Source of the DNA: Prochlorococcus marinus CUG1438
Lineage (GTDB): Bacteria > Cyanobacteriota > Cyanobacteriia > PCC-6307 > Cyanobiaceae
Direction of reading: 5' to 3'
Length of the DNA: 64,000 bases
NCBI GenBank assembly: GCA_017644325.1
Contig: JAEPLS010000002.1
Location: 310,001-374,000, forward strand
The translations under genes were made by a program, and so were the position numbers. The number at the start of each line of letters is the position of its first letter. Positions within the stretch are counted from its first letter, which is position 1. Positions 13,800 to 22,394 of this stretch are shown here, one piece after another. The notes under the pieces are model-generated. The model searched no databases. It had not been told where the DNA came from and saw only the letters and a list, made by a program, of their open reading frames with translations.

Positions 13800-15149
13800 A
13801 TGAGCATCAAAGATAAAGTTCCAGTTACTATTCTCACTGGATTTCTAGGTTCAGGGAAAACTACTTTACTTAATAGAATACTAAGTGAAGAGCACGGGAA
13901 AAGAATAGCCGTAATTGAGAATGAATACGGTGAAGTAGGGATAGATCAAGGGCTCGTAATTAATGCCGATGAAGAAGTGTTTGAGATGTCAAACGGGTGC
14001 ATTTGTTGTACTGTTCGCGGTGATTTGATAAGAGTCCTTGGCAACCTTATGAAAAGAAGAGATAAGTTTGACTATGTTTTAGTAGAAACGACCGGATTAG
14101 CAGATCCTGGGCCAGTCGCGCAGACATTTTTCATGGATGAAGAAATTAGTTCTGAATTTACTCTTGATGGAATTGTAACTTTAGTTGATGCTGCTCATAT
14201 TGATCAGCAGCTAGGAAGAAGTGATGAAAGTTCAGAACAAGTTGCGTTTGCAGATGTTCTTGTCCTTAATAAAACTGATTTAGTCTCTGATGATGCACTA
14301 GATACTCTTGAATCGAGATTGAGAGATATGAACCGAATGACTCGAATCATTAGAGCCGAGAATGCCAAAGTACCAATCGAAACAGTCCTAAATCTAAGTG
14401 CATTTGATCTCGATCAAATCCTTAAACGCAGACCAACATTTCTTGAACCAGAATATCCTTTTGAATGGACAGGTGTTTACGACCTTGCTGCAGGTAAATA
14501 TGAATTAATGCTAGAAGAAGGTCCCGATCCAGAAATGTCCCTAGTAGCTCTCATTAACCAAGGTGAGAGTGAGGAAGAACTTAAAGATGGTGCTGAATCC
14601 TCCGTAAGACTTTATGCAGAAAATGCTAATACTTTGGAGCCTGGAAATACTGTCCCATATGGAGAACATGTAAATCTAAAATTGGAGGATAAAGGGAATA
14701 AATCCTTCATCCTTAACATAGAAAAGCCAACAAAAATAGGTTTATATACACAGCACACTGCTGAAGAATTTAATATGAAAGTCATTAAAAGTGACGAAAA
14801 TAAAGAGATTCCATTTAATACTGAAAGGTTCTGGCAAGCCGAGCACGAGCACGATGATGAAGTAACGTCCATTGCAATTGAACGATTTGGAGATGTTGAT
14901 CCAGAAAAACTTAATACTTGGTTGGGCAGACTTCTTTCTGAAAAAGGGGTGGATATATTTAGAACTAAAGGTTTCATTAGCTACTCAGGCAACCCACAGA
15001 GAATAGTTTTCCAAGGGGTACATATGTTATTTACAGCGCAACCTGATAAGGAATGGGGTAACGAACCTCGTAGAAACCAACTTGTTTTTATAGGTAGAAA
15101 TTTGGACGAGAAAGAGATGAAAGAAGGTTTTGAAAAATGCCTGATATAG
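13800..15149 (+). CDS. COG0523 zinc-chaperone GTPase with inserted module
   Basis: A 449-residue CobW/COG0523 G3E GTPase. Walker A is GFLGSGKTT (14-22), the metal motif GCICC has C67, C69 and C70, and NKTD (157-160) is the base-recognition motif. The C-terminal CobW_C part includes RTKGFISYSG and FQGVHMLF. Between them lies an extra domain (221-335) starting FEWTGVYDLAAGKYEL, homologous to the insert in ZnuA, then a HEHDDE metal-ligand-like stretch. It probably delivers zinc to target enzymes under zinc shortage. It follows znuA by 77 bp. Confidence 0.85.
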   Translation: MSIKDKVPVTILTGFLGSGKTTLLNRILSEEHGKRIAVIENEYGEVGIDQGLVINADEEVFEMSNGCICCTVRGDLIRVLGNLMKRRDKFDYVLVETTGLADPGPVAQTFFMDEEISSEFTLDGIVTLVDAAHIDQQLGRSDESSEQVAFADVLVLNKTDLVSDDALDTLESRLRDMNRMTRIIRAENAKVPIETVLNLSAFDLDQILKRRPTFLEPEYPFEWTGVYDLAAGKYELMLEEGPDPEMSLVALINQGESEEELKDGAESSVRLYAENANTLEPGNTVPYGEHVNLKLEDKGNKSFILNIEKPTKIGLYTQHTAEEFNMKVIKSDENKEIPFNTERFWQAEHEHDDEVTSIAIERFGDVDPEKLNTWLGRLLSEKGVDIFRTKGFISYSGNPQRIVFQGVHMLFTAQPDKEWGNEPRRNQLVFIGRNLDEKEMKEGFEKCLI

Positions 15150-16195
15150 AATCATTTAGCCCAAGAGGCATGTTCCACGAGGGATGGACAGCTGAAGTTA
15201 ATGATTATGCCATAGTTTGTGGTTGGGCTACTAAAGGAAAGTTATTCATTGTTGGGGATGTAGCAGGAGGTATTTTTGCCTTTGAAGGAGATACTGGGAA
15301 AATTATTTGGAAAAAAGAAAATACACACTCTGCTGGTCTATTAGCAATGTCCATTCATCCAGAAGGAGAGATTTTTGCAACTTCCGGTCAAGATGGAAAT
15401 ATTCAAATATATAATTGTCACGAAGGTAAAGTAATTAAAACTCTCGATCTTGGCAAGGCTTGGGTAGAGCATCTTAAGTGGTCAAATGATGGCTTATTTC
15501 TTGCAGCAGCTTCTTCAAAAAAAGTATATGTTTTTAATGAAATTGGGGAAGAAAAATGGGTATCAGATGATCATCCAAGCACAGTGAGTGCAATAAAATG
15601 GTCAAATAATAATGAGTTAGCTACAGCCTGCTACGGGAGAGTAACATTCTTTGACATAGTAAATAATAAAACGAATCAAAAGCTCGAGTGGCAAGGATCA
15701 TTAGTCTCAATGGAATTAAGTCCTGATGGTGATATAGTCGCTTGCGGGAGTCAAGACAATTCAGTTCATTTTTGGAGAAGATCAACCGGAATGGATGCTG
15801 AAATGACAGGATACCCAGGAAAACCCAGTCACCTTTCTTTTGACGATAGTGGGAAATTACTGGCAACTAGTGGCAGTGAAAGAATTACAGTGTGGAGCTT
15901 TATAGGTGACGGTCCCGAGGGGACTATGCCTGGAGAGCTATGGCACCATACCGAACCTATTTCTAGCCTAGCCTTTTCAAATAAAGGCATGCTTGTAGCT
16001 TCCGGATCTAGAGATGGTTCTGTTGTCGCAAGTTTTCTAAAAAAAGACGGTAATGGTGACCCAGTTGGGGCTGCATTCGCAGGCGATTTAGTGGGTGCAC
16101 TTTCGTGGAGACCTGATGATTGTGCACTAGCTGCAGTTAACGCAAAAGGTGTAGTAAATGTTTGGAAATTTAAAGTTCGTACTAATTCTTTTTGA
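15137..16195 (+). CDS. WD40-repeat protein of the zinc operon
   Basis: A 352-residue protein made of about seven WD40 blades. Each repeat has the SIHPEGEIFATSGQDGNIQIY type pattern, for example MELSPDGDIVACGSQDNSVHFW and LAFSNKGMLVASGSRDGSVV. There is no signal peptide, so it should be a cytoplasmic beta-propeller scaffold. It overlaps the GTPase by 13 nt, implying translational coupling, and may hold the chaperone and its client together. No enzymatic motif is seen. Confidence 0.8.
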   Translation: MPDIESFSPRGMFHEGWTAEVNDYAIVCGWATKGKLFIVGDVAGGIFAFEGDTGKIIWKKENTHSAGLLAMSIHPEGEIFATSGQDGNIQIYNCHEGKVIKTLDLGKAWVEHLKWSNDGLFLAAASSKKVYVFNEIGEEKWVSDDHPSTVSAIKWSNNNELATACYGRVTFFDIVNNKTNQKLEWQGSLVSMELSPDGDIVACGSQDNSVHFWRRSTGMDAEMTGYPGKPSHLSFDDSGKLLATSGSERITVWSFIGDGPEGTMPGELWHHTEPISSLAFSNKGMLVASGSRDGSVVASFLKKDGNGDPVGAAFAGDLVGALSWRPDDCALAAVNAKGVVNVWKFKVRTNSF

Positions 16196-16228
16196 AGGAA
16201 TTTAAGCAGGAAAATAAAATAATTCAAA

Positions 16229-16384
16229 CTACCAATAGTTAGCTTTTAAATGTCTCTCCATACAAATGACCTCGCAGTCATTATCTATCCCTTTTGGATG
16301 GATATCGCAATATGAGAGACATTGAAAATATTCGTCTATAGGATTTGATTTATCAGTTTTACTAATTTCTTTCGAATGAGTCAT
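16229..16384 (-). CDS. Small Cys-rich protein, 51 aa
   Basis: ATG to TAG. The core has four Cys with two His (FQCLSYCDIHPKGIDNDCEV then ICMERHLK) in a C-x3-C and C-x4-C layout that could bind a metal or form disulfides. No signal peptide is visible. It converges with the WD40 gene, so a link with zinc is tempting but only positional. Confidence 0.6.
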   Translation of the reverse strand: MTHSKEISKTDKSNPIDEYFQCLSYCDIHPKGIDNDCEVICMERHLKANYW

Positions 16385-16574
16385 AAAAGATTTCCTCAAT
16401 TATTTAAAATTAAGATAGACGAATTAAATATCAAAAGAAATAAGCAAAACTTACTAAAAATATCTCAAAAAAATTAGCACAATTGATTTCTACTTTCGGA
16501 CATTTTTAATTAAAAAGCAATGCGTATAAAGACGGATTGTCTTAAGAGACATATTTTCCTAATTTTATATTGTT

Positions 16575-16888
16575 GAGTTCTAGGAGGTCTTTCAAAATGA
16601 TCGATAGCCTGCCTGAAATTTCGGAATAAGCCGAACTAATTTAATTAACTGCTCCAATTATTTTTTATTAATGTCTAAGCTTCCTTCTTCTGCATCGCTT
16701 AGGTGCCCTTTAAGAAACAAGCTTAATTCTAGAGTTTTTGCCCCAGTTAAAGACAATTAGTTAATTTTGGTGAGCATTAGCTTAACAGAAGTTAGCAACA
16801 AGGATCCATGATTTAGGTGCGTTATTAACTTCAGTAAAAAATATAAGTAAGAGATAAAAGAGAGCTTACTAAATAAGCTCTCTTTTTT
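16575..16888 (+). ncRNA. Probable RNA gene or tiny-ORF transcript
   Basis: The gap 16385-16945 has no normal gene. TATATT at about 16566 is a plausible -10 box, and a strong terminator ends at 16888. Inside are AGGAGG (16583-16588) followed by a 10-codon ORF (16597-16629), and a 29-codon ORF (16671-16760, starting MSKLPSSASLRCPL). The picture is of a stable transcript of about 310 nt, perhaps a dual-function sRNA. Some Prochlorococcus Yfr RNAs hold short ORFs, but I cannot name this one. Bases 16385-16560 show nothing else I can support. Confidence 0.45.
16856..16888 (+). terminator. Strong intrinsic terminator
   Basis: AAAGAGAGCTTA and TAAGCTCTCTTT form a perfect 12-bp stem with a 5-nt loop and a T-tail. 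It is the best plus-strand terminator in the window. Confidence 0.85.
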
Positions 16889-16945
16889 ATAAGATGACTT
16901 TATTCTGGTTTTATAGATAATGATTAAAGCAATAAAATTTTAAAA

Positions 16946-17221
16946 ATGGTTCGATATTATTGCCCATATTGCAATCCTAAATATCAATTTCAAAAACAAT
17001 CCTCAAATGGTACTTTGATTTGTGGCTTATGTGGCGAGGATCTTGTAAAAAAACCATTTATTAGATTGAACCAGATAATTGCTTTAGTTGCCGCTTCATC
17101 ATTACTTCTACCATTAATATATACTTTTATTTATTTAATTAAAAATCAAATAAATCCTCCTAATAAAAATTATCAAGCGAATAGTACTTTAATGATAATT
17201 ATCAAAGAAACAATTTCATAA
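16946..17221 (+). CDS. Zinc-ribbon membrane protein, 91 aa
   Basis: Two CxxC pairs (YYCPYCNP at residues 6-9 and ICGLCGE near 26-29) form a short zinc ribbon. One helix follows (IIALVAASSLLLPLIYTFIYLI), then a polar tail. It is probably membrane anchored with the ribbon in the cytoplasm. The ribbon resembles that of DnaJ-type or rubredoxin-like proteins but is too short for a firm family. Confidence 0.65.
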   Translation: MVRYYCPYCNPKYQFQKQSSNGTLICGLCGEDLVKKPFIRLNQIIALVAASSLLLPLIYTFIYLIKNQINPPNKNYQANSTLMIIIKETIS

Positions 17222-17234
17222 GACAATTTAAAAA

Positions 17235-17260
17235 CTATGTAGAGGTTAACCTCTACATAG
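17235..17260. terminator. 26-bp perfect palindrome between convergent genes
   Basis: CTATGTAGAGGTT is followed at once by its exact reverse complement. It lies just after the zinc-ribbon gene and covers the last codons and stop of the minus-strand gene at 17246. It has no strong T-run, so termination efficiency is unclear; it may act as a two-way terminator or RNA-stability hairpin. Confidence 0.55.
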
Positions 17261-17479
17261 TGATTTATTTAAACAGGAATTTTTTTTCTCAATCTTTATT
17301 TGATCATCAATATTTTTTAATTTATTTTTATTACTTATTACTTTGTTTTTTTGTCCACAATGTTCTTTGCATCCACCATTAAATAAATTATGTGCATATA
17401 AATTAGAAGTATTCGTAAGCAATAAAAGAAAAATTATTTTATAAATTTGATAAAAATAAGACTTAATTTTTAATAACAT
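17246..17479 (-). CDS. Small exported Cys-rich protein, 77 aa
   Basis: A hydrophobic signal (IYKIIFLLLLTNTSNLYAH) is followed by a mature start NGGCKEHCGQK and a C-terminal pair (NSCLNKSLCRG). Four Cys and a His could bind metal or form disulfides in the periplasm or lumen. The GGC-x-x-H start resembles the exported protein at 3431, suggesting one family. The stop codon lies inside the palindrome at 17235. Confidence 0.6.
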   Translation of the reverse strand: MLLKIKSYFYQIYKIIFLLLLTNTSNLYAHNLFNGGCKEHCGQKNKVISNKNKLKNIDDQIKIEKKNSCLNKSLCRG

Positions 17480-17510
17480 TTTCTCAGAATTAGTAAATAA
17501 TTAATACAAG

Positions 17511-17750
17511 TTAATAATTCCAAGGTGTGTTTATAAGACCCCAAATATCGAAGAAGAAAAATAAAACTGCAATAACAACAAGATCCCATGCTCTTTCCCT
17601 AAAAGCCCAGGGCGCAATAAAAACTTCTCCAAGTCCGTGAAGTGCCGCACCTACTGGTAGATGATCAAGGACCAACAAACTGTGAGAGAGAATAAAAAGA
17701 AAGCTTGCGAAATATCTAAAAAAAACAAATTGCCAATTACTAGAACTCAT
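17511..17750 (-). CDS. Conserved-looking membrane protein, 79 aa
   Basis: Two hydrophobic segments (FFRYFASFLFILSHSLLVL and LVVIAVLFFFFDIWGLI) flank a polar loop with HLPVGAALHGLGEVFIAPWAFRERAWD. The Gly/Pro/aromatic pattern is well ordered, suggesting a genuine conserved protein. It lies 125 bp upstream of the divergent ATP-grasp gene. Family unknown. Confidence 0.6.
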   Translation of the reverse strand: MSSSNWQFVFFRYFASFLFILSHSLLVLDHLPVGAALHGLGEVFIAPWAFRERAWDLVVIAVLFFFFDIWGLINTPWNY

Positions 17751-17875
17751 ACCTTTTAGATTTTTAAAAAATATACTTCAATGATCAAAATAATGATATA
17801 GATCGAGTCAAGAGATATCATTTTTGGTAGCCATAAATACGAATAAAGATAAAAAGCTAAAGTAAAAATTATTAA

Positions 17876-19321
17876 ATGGTGAAAAATATGTTTTCAAGTT
17901 ATCAGCCTAAAAATAGTTTCGATGAATACTTTAAGGATAATGTCAACTCTGCGAGAGAAATATTGATTCCACTTCTTTCCTCTTTAGATAATATGGGTCT
18001 TGAAGAATTAAACAGGAATCATTCTGCCGCAAAAAAATTATTACTAAGGCATGGTGCAACTTTTAGATTAAACGATACTGGTCTAAAAGGTACTGAGAGA
18101 ATATTACCTTTTGATCCACTTCCTAGAATAATTAGTAAAGATGATTGGGTTACCTTAGAAAAAGGACTTAAACAAAGGCTTGAGGCAATTGATTTATTCC
18201 TAGATGATATTTATAATTCTCAAAAAATAATTAATGATGGAATAATTCCAAGAGAATTAATAGAGAGTTCAGAAGGTTGGAGACCTCAGATGATAGGTTT
18301 CAAACCTCCACTAAATAAATGGTGTCAAATTTCAGGACTTGATTTAATAAGGGACAGAAATGGAGATTGGCATGTTTTAGAAGATAATTTAAGGTGCCCT
18401 TCTGGGGTTGCCTATTTTTTAGAAAATAGACTAGTTATGAAAAATATTTTTCCTAATCTTTTCTCTGGAAGAATAGTAAAACCAATTGATGAATATCCAT
18501 CATATCTTTTAAAAACTCTTCAAGAACTCGCTGTTTGGACGGATACTCCCAAGATAGTTCTACTAACTCCAGGAATTTTTAATAGTGCTTATTTTGAACA
18601 TAGTTATTTAGCTCAAGAAATGGGTATACAACTAGTACAGGGTCATGACTTAGTTTGTAATGATGATTATGTATATTTAAAAACTACCTCCGGATTAAAA
18701 AGAGTAGATGTCATTTACAGACGAATTGATGATGATTTCTTAGATCCTCTTAATTTCAGAAAAGATTCCTGCCTTGGTGTTAGCGGATTACTTGATGTTT
18801 TCAAGGCAGGTCATGTTGCTTTAGCAAATGCACCTGGGACTGGAATAGCAGATGACAAAATGATTTATTCTTTTGTTCCAAAAATGATTAAATATTATCT
18901 TAATGAAGAAATTATTATTAAAAATGTAGAAACGTATATTTGCCATTACCAAAAGGATCGGGAATACGTTCTAGAAAATTTATCAAAACTTGTTGTTAAG
19001 TCTGTCGCTGAAGCTGGAGGATATGGAATGTTAATTGGTCCTCACTCAACTACAAATGAAATAGATGAATTCTCTAATAAAATCAAAAAAAATCCAAGAA
19101 ATTTCATAGCCCAACCAACATTAGAATTATCTACAGTGCCATCTTTATGTGATGGAGAACTGTATCCATGTCATGTTGATTTAAGACCATATATTTTGAG
19201 AGGGAAAGATTCATGGGTTAGCCCAGGTGGGCTTACGAGAGTAGCGTTAAAAAAAGGATCATTAGTCGTCAATTCATCTCAAGGTGGAGGATGCAAAGAT
19301 ACATGGGTTGTAGGAAAATAA
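17876..19321 (+). CDS. Circularly permuted ATP-grasp protein
   Basis: A 481-residue member of the circularly permuted ATP-grasp group (DUF404/DUF407). Recognisable parts are FPFDPLPRII-like ILPFDPLPRIIS, GLDLIRDRNGDWHVLEDNLRCPSG with the Asn-Arg core, and the late KSVAEAGGYGML and AQPTLELSTVPS blocks. Such enzymes are predicted to ligate amino groups to carboxylates. The start ATG at 17876 has an alternative at 17888. The alpha-E gene follows after 1 bp and the transglutaminase gene after that. Confidence 0.85.
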   Translation: MVKNMFSSYQPKNSFDEYFKDNVNSAREILIPLLSSLDNMGLEELNRNHSAAKKLLLRHGATFRLNDTGLKGTERILPFDPLPRIISKDDWVTLEKGLKQRLEAIDLFLDDIYNSQKIINDGIIPRELIESSEGWRPQMIGFKPPLNKWCQISGLDLIRDRNGDWHVLEDNLRCPSGVAYFLENRLVMKNIFPNLFSGRIVKPIDEYPSYLLKTLQELAVWTDTPKIVLLTPGIFNSAYFEHSYLAQEMGIQLVQGHDLVCNDDYVYLKTTSGLKRVDVIYRRIDDDFLDPLNFRKDSCLGVSGLLDVFKAGHVALANAPGTGIADDKMIYSFVPKMIKYYLNEEIIIKNVETYICHYQKDREYVLENLSKLVVKSVAEAGGYGMLIGPHSTTNEIDEFSNKIKKNPRNFIAQPTLELSTVPSLCDGELYPCHVDLRPYILRGKDSWVSPGGLTRVALKKGSLVVNSSQGGGCKDTWVVGK

Positions 19322-19322
19322 T

Positions 19323-20264
19323 ATGCTTTTAAGTCGTGTAGCAGAATCTCTTTACTGGATAAATCGTTATTTAGAACGTGCAGAAAACATATCTCGTTTC
19401 GTGGAAGTAAGTGAAGCAATGTCATTAGATTGTCCACCAGGAAGTGCAGAACCCTGGCTCCCTTTAATAGATGCTTCAAGTGATAGAGAATCTTTTGATA
19501 AAAGATTCCCAGAGAAAAAACCTGATGACGTTATTAATTTTTTAATAAGAGATCGTTTAAATCCAAACAGCATTATTTCTTGCATTCAAATGGCAAGAGA
19601 AAATGCAAGACAAATCAGAGACGTCATGACCACGGAAATGTGGGAACAAATTAATATTTTATATTGGAATATGCAAGAAGGTGAAGCAATATGGAACAAA
19701 CCAAGGCAAGAACAATTAAGTGAAATAAGGAGGGAATGTCAGCTATTTTATGGAATTACAGATGCGACTCTAAGCAAAGACCTTGCCTGGAGATTTAGCA
19801 TTCTTGGAAGATTAATTGAGAGAGCAGACAAAACATCAAGAATTTTAGATGTTAAATATTATTTACTTCTTCCCAGTTTAGATGAACTTGGAGGAGTACT
19901 TGATGAGCTACAATGGATTGCTCTTTTACGCTCAGCTGGAGCCTATCAAATGTTTAGGAAGGCAGTGCAAAATTCTATAAAGCCTAATTCAGTTGCGAGA
20001 TTTCTTTTACTTGATCCAATTTTTCCGAGATCAGTAAGATACTGCCTTGATGGAATAAGCAATACACTTAGAATGATAGATACCTCTCCATCTACAGAAA
20101 ATCCTTCAGAATTAGAGTGCATGAGAGGTTTGCTTCAAGCAAAGTGGAGTTATATCAGAATTGAAGATATAATCAATCATGGTTTACATGAAGCAATTGA
20201 TTCATTGCAAATGGATTTGAATAAATTAAATGATCTCATTCAAGAAAAATATTTTATTAATTAA
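19323..20264 (+). CDS. Alpha-E domain protein (DUF403)
   Basis: A 313-residue, all-helical protein opening with LSRVAESLYWINRYLERAENISRFVEV, the standard alpha-E N-terminus, and later SIISCIQMARENARQIRDVMTTEMWEQIN. The name reflects a conserved Glu-rich helical fold of unknown chemistry that always travels with the circularly permuted ATP-grasp protein. It is 1 bp after that gene and 11 bp before the transglutaminase-like gene. Confidence 0.85.
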   Translation: MLLSRVAESLYWINRYLERAENISRFVEVSEAMSLDCPPGSAEPWLPLIDASSDRESFDKRFPEKKPDDVINFLIRDRLNPNSIISCIQMARENARQIRDVMTTEMWEQINILYWNMQEGEAIWNKPRQEQLSEIRRECQLFYGITDATLSKDLAWRFSILGRLIERADKTSRILDVKYYLLLPSLDELGGVLDELQWIALLRSAGAYQMFRKAVQNSIKPNSVARFLLLDPIFPRSVRYCLDGISNTLRMIDTSPSTENPSELECMRGLLQAKWSYIRIEDIINHGLHEAIDSLQMDLNKLNDLIQEKYFIN

Positions 20265-20275
20265 AAAGTTTATTA

Positions 20276-21133
20276 ATGAGAATTAAATACATTCACAAAC
20301 TTGAATATAAATACGAAGAACCTATTCAATTAGGCGAGCATAGATTATGTATAAAGCCAAGGTCAAATGGATTCCAAAAGCTAAAGAATTTTGAATTAAA
20401 AATAACACCAGAACCAGAAATTATCTATCCATTACTTGCTGCCAGCGGAGAAGAGATTAATAGAATCAGATTCAGTGGATTTACGGATAATTTAATTATT
20501 GAATCAATTAGCGAAGTTGAAACTATTAAACATCCAAACATTATTGAAGGGGTTAAAAATAGAGATTTAACATTACCTTTTTGTAGAAGCATTATTAACA
20601 GAGATTTACAGGGAGCATTAGAGGGGTGGATGCCCAATGGACAGCATGATCCCTCTGCCGTAGAACTTGCCCAAGAAGCTTTAGCAGGAAGCATTAATAA
20701 CGTATTATCATTTACCTACCAGCTAATAGAGATTATTCAAGATCGGGTCAAATATACCAAAAGGCATACTGGTCCAGCATGGCCGGCTAGCAGAACACTT
20801 AGAGAACGTATTGGTTCATGCAGAGATTTAGCAATGCTAATGGTTGAATCTTGTAGGTCTATTGGAATTCCAAGTAGGTTTGTAAGTGGTTATCATTTTG
20901 AAGAGCCTTTACCCACTGAGTTAGATTTACATGCTTGGGCTGAGTTATATATTCCGGGGGCTGGTTGGAGAGGTTTTGATCCAAGCGGAAAAGGATTAAT
21001 AGACGAAAGATATTTAACATTAGTAGCCTCTTCCAAATCTAATTTAACTTCTGTAATTACAGGAAACTTCATAGGAAAAAATAATTTAGAAAATACTTTA
21101 TCCTGGGAGATCAAACCCCTTAAAATTCAATAA
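20276..21133 (+). CDS. Transglutaminase-like cysteine peptidase-fold protein
   Basis: A 285-residue protein with the bacterial transglutaminase N-terminal beta domain (IKYIHKLEYKYEEPIQLGEHRLCIKPR) and a papain-like core. The catalytic triad is readable: C182 in RIGSCRDLAM, H219 in DLHAWAELY and D235 in GFDPSGKG. It could cut or form amide bonds made by the ATP-grasp partner. Third gene of the cluster; 11 bp after the alpha-E gene. Confidence 0.85.
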   Translation: MRIKYIHKLEYKYEEPIQLGEHRLCIKPRSNGFQKLKNFELKITPEPEIIYPLLAASGEEINRIRFSGFTDNLIIESISEVETIKHPNIIEGVKNRDLTLPFCRSIINRDLQGALEGWMPNGQHDPSAVELAQEALAGSINNVLSFTYQLIEIIQDRVKYTKRHTGPAWPASRTLRERIGSCRDLAMLMVESCRSIGIPSRFVSGYHFEEPLPTELDLHAWAELYIPGAGWRGFDPSGKGLIDERYLTLVASSKSNLTSVITGNFIGKNNLENTLSWEIKPLKIQ

Positions 21134-21307
21134 AAACTAAATTTTTAATCTTTAAAAACAAGAAAAAAAAATAAATAAAAATATCTTTCTTTTTTAGTGT
21201 TAATTGATACGTTGTTAGAGAAATATATCTGTTTACATTTGTTTAATCTTTTAAGAAAATTGAACTCAAGTCTAGAAATTCCAGTTATCAAATCAAACAA
21301 ATCAAAA

Positions 21308-21781
21308 ATGTTTGAACTTATAAGCTATGAAAAATTTCGTGATACAAAAGATGTCAGGTTTTTCGATATTAGTATTAATGAATCAAATTTTAGAGATCTA
21401 GTTATTCACAGTGGTCCTGCAGTTAGTCCGCCAAATGAAGAGCAATTTAATAATTGGCAATTTTACATACATCACAATCAAGAAGATAATCTATTAGCTA
21501 TCTCTGGTGGTAGAACATTTTTTCTTGTTAATTTTGGTTGGGATTATCCTTTTTATAAAGTTAGATTAGAATCTTGCGGATATATTCTAAGGATACCTAG
21601 AGGAACTTTTCATAGATCAGTATCTGACGAAAACGGTTCTATAGTTTTAAATCAAGCCATTAGAGATAAAGATGGCACAGTTGAATCTGAATTCAAGGTT
21701 ACGAATAGCAAAGATAACAAAAAACTTCTTGATTGTATAACCAATCTAGAACCTAGATTTAAAATTTATAGTGTTAAATAA
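21308..21781 (+). CDS. Cupin-like protein, 157 aa
   Basis: I start at the ATG at 21308 (MFELISYEKF); a GTG at 21197 would add 37 unlikely residues. The later part has a cupin-like pattern: GWDYPFYKVRLESCGYILRIPRGTFHRSVSDENGSIVLNQAIRD, with G-x-x-x-x-I-P-x-G-x-x-H as the second cupin motif. Only one His is evident, so metal binding is uncertain. Function unknown. Confidence 0.5.
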   Translation: MFELISYEKFRDTKDVRFFDISINESNFRDLVIHSGPAVSPPNEEQFNNWQFYIHHNQEDNLLAISGGRTFFLVNFGWDYPFYKVRLESCGYILRIPRGTFHRSVSDENGSIVLNQAIRDKDGTVESEFKVTNSKDNKKLLDCITNLEPRFKIYSVK

Positions 21782-21865
21782 TCTTAAAAAGGAGTTCCAA
21801 ATTTACACATCAATTTAAAAAAATTATCTAATTGTTATAAAATAAAAATATTGGAATTTTTGGGT

Positions 21866-22384
21866 ATGAAATTTTTTAGTTTTTTAAAATATTTTTTATG
21901 TATAACTTTGACTTTCTTGGTTTTATCCTCTCCAGTTTTTGCTGGGGCAAATGTAGCTGTTAAGGGCGAGGGAGATGAAGTTCCAAGTTATGTTAGAGCT
22001 AATATTACAGGATTTGATTTCCATGGAGAGGATCTTCATTTATCATCTATAGCTGGAGCTGTTGCAAGAGACGCAGATTTTAGTGATGTTGATTTACATG
22101 GAACTACATTAACTCTATCTGATTTAAAAGGTTCTAATTTAAATGGAATCGATCTGACAGATACTCTCTCTGATCGAGTTAACTTCCAAAAAACAGATCT
22201 TAGGAATGCTGTTTTAATAAATATGATTGCGTCTGGCAGCAGTTTTGCGGGAGCTCAAATAGAAGGAGCAGATTTTTCTTATGCCATTCTTGACAGTGAA
22301 GATCAAAGAAATCTTTGTGCAATTGCTGATGGGATCAATCCTACAACAGGAGTTTCAACTAGAGAAAGTCTAGAGTGTAATTAA
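21866..22384 (+). CDS. Exported pentapeptide-repeat protein
   Basis: I start at the ATG at 21866, which opens a signal peptide ([20 protein letters not shown], cut after VFA). The mature domain has A(D/N)LXX repeats: [59 protein letters not shown] and [13 protein letters not shown], forming a right-handed quadrilateral helix. It closes with a two-Cys tail ([12 protein letters not shown]). It resembles thylakoid-lumen pentapeptide proteins. Confidence 0.8.
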   Translation: MKFFSFLKYFLCITLTFLVLSSPVFAGANVAVKGEGDEVPSYVRANITGFDFHGEDLHLSSIAGAVARDADFSDVDLHGTTLTLSDLKGSNLNGIDLTDTLSDRVNFQKTDLRNAVLINMIASGSSFAGAQIEGADFSYAILDSEDQRNLCAIADGINPTTGVSTRESLECN

Positions 22385-22394
22385 AGATTTTAAA

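Noticed and set aside
14612-14977. 121-codon minus-strand ORF opposite the COG0523 GTPase
   Set aside because: Ser/Pro-rich shadow translation with no signature, fully inside a secure gene.
16597-16629. 10-codon ORF after a perfect AGGAGG, considered as a glutamine-riboswitch downstream peptide
   Set aside because: I could not find the conserved glnA/downstream-peptide RNA core upstream, so it is kept only as part of the unnamed transcript.
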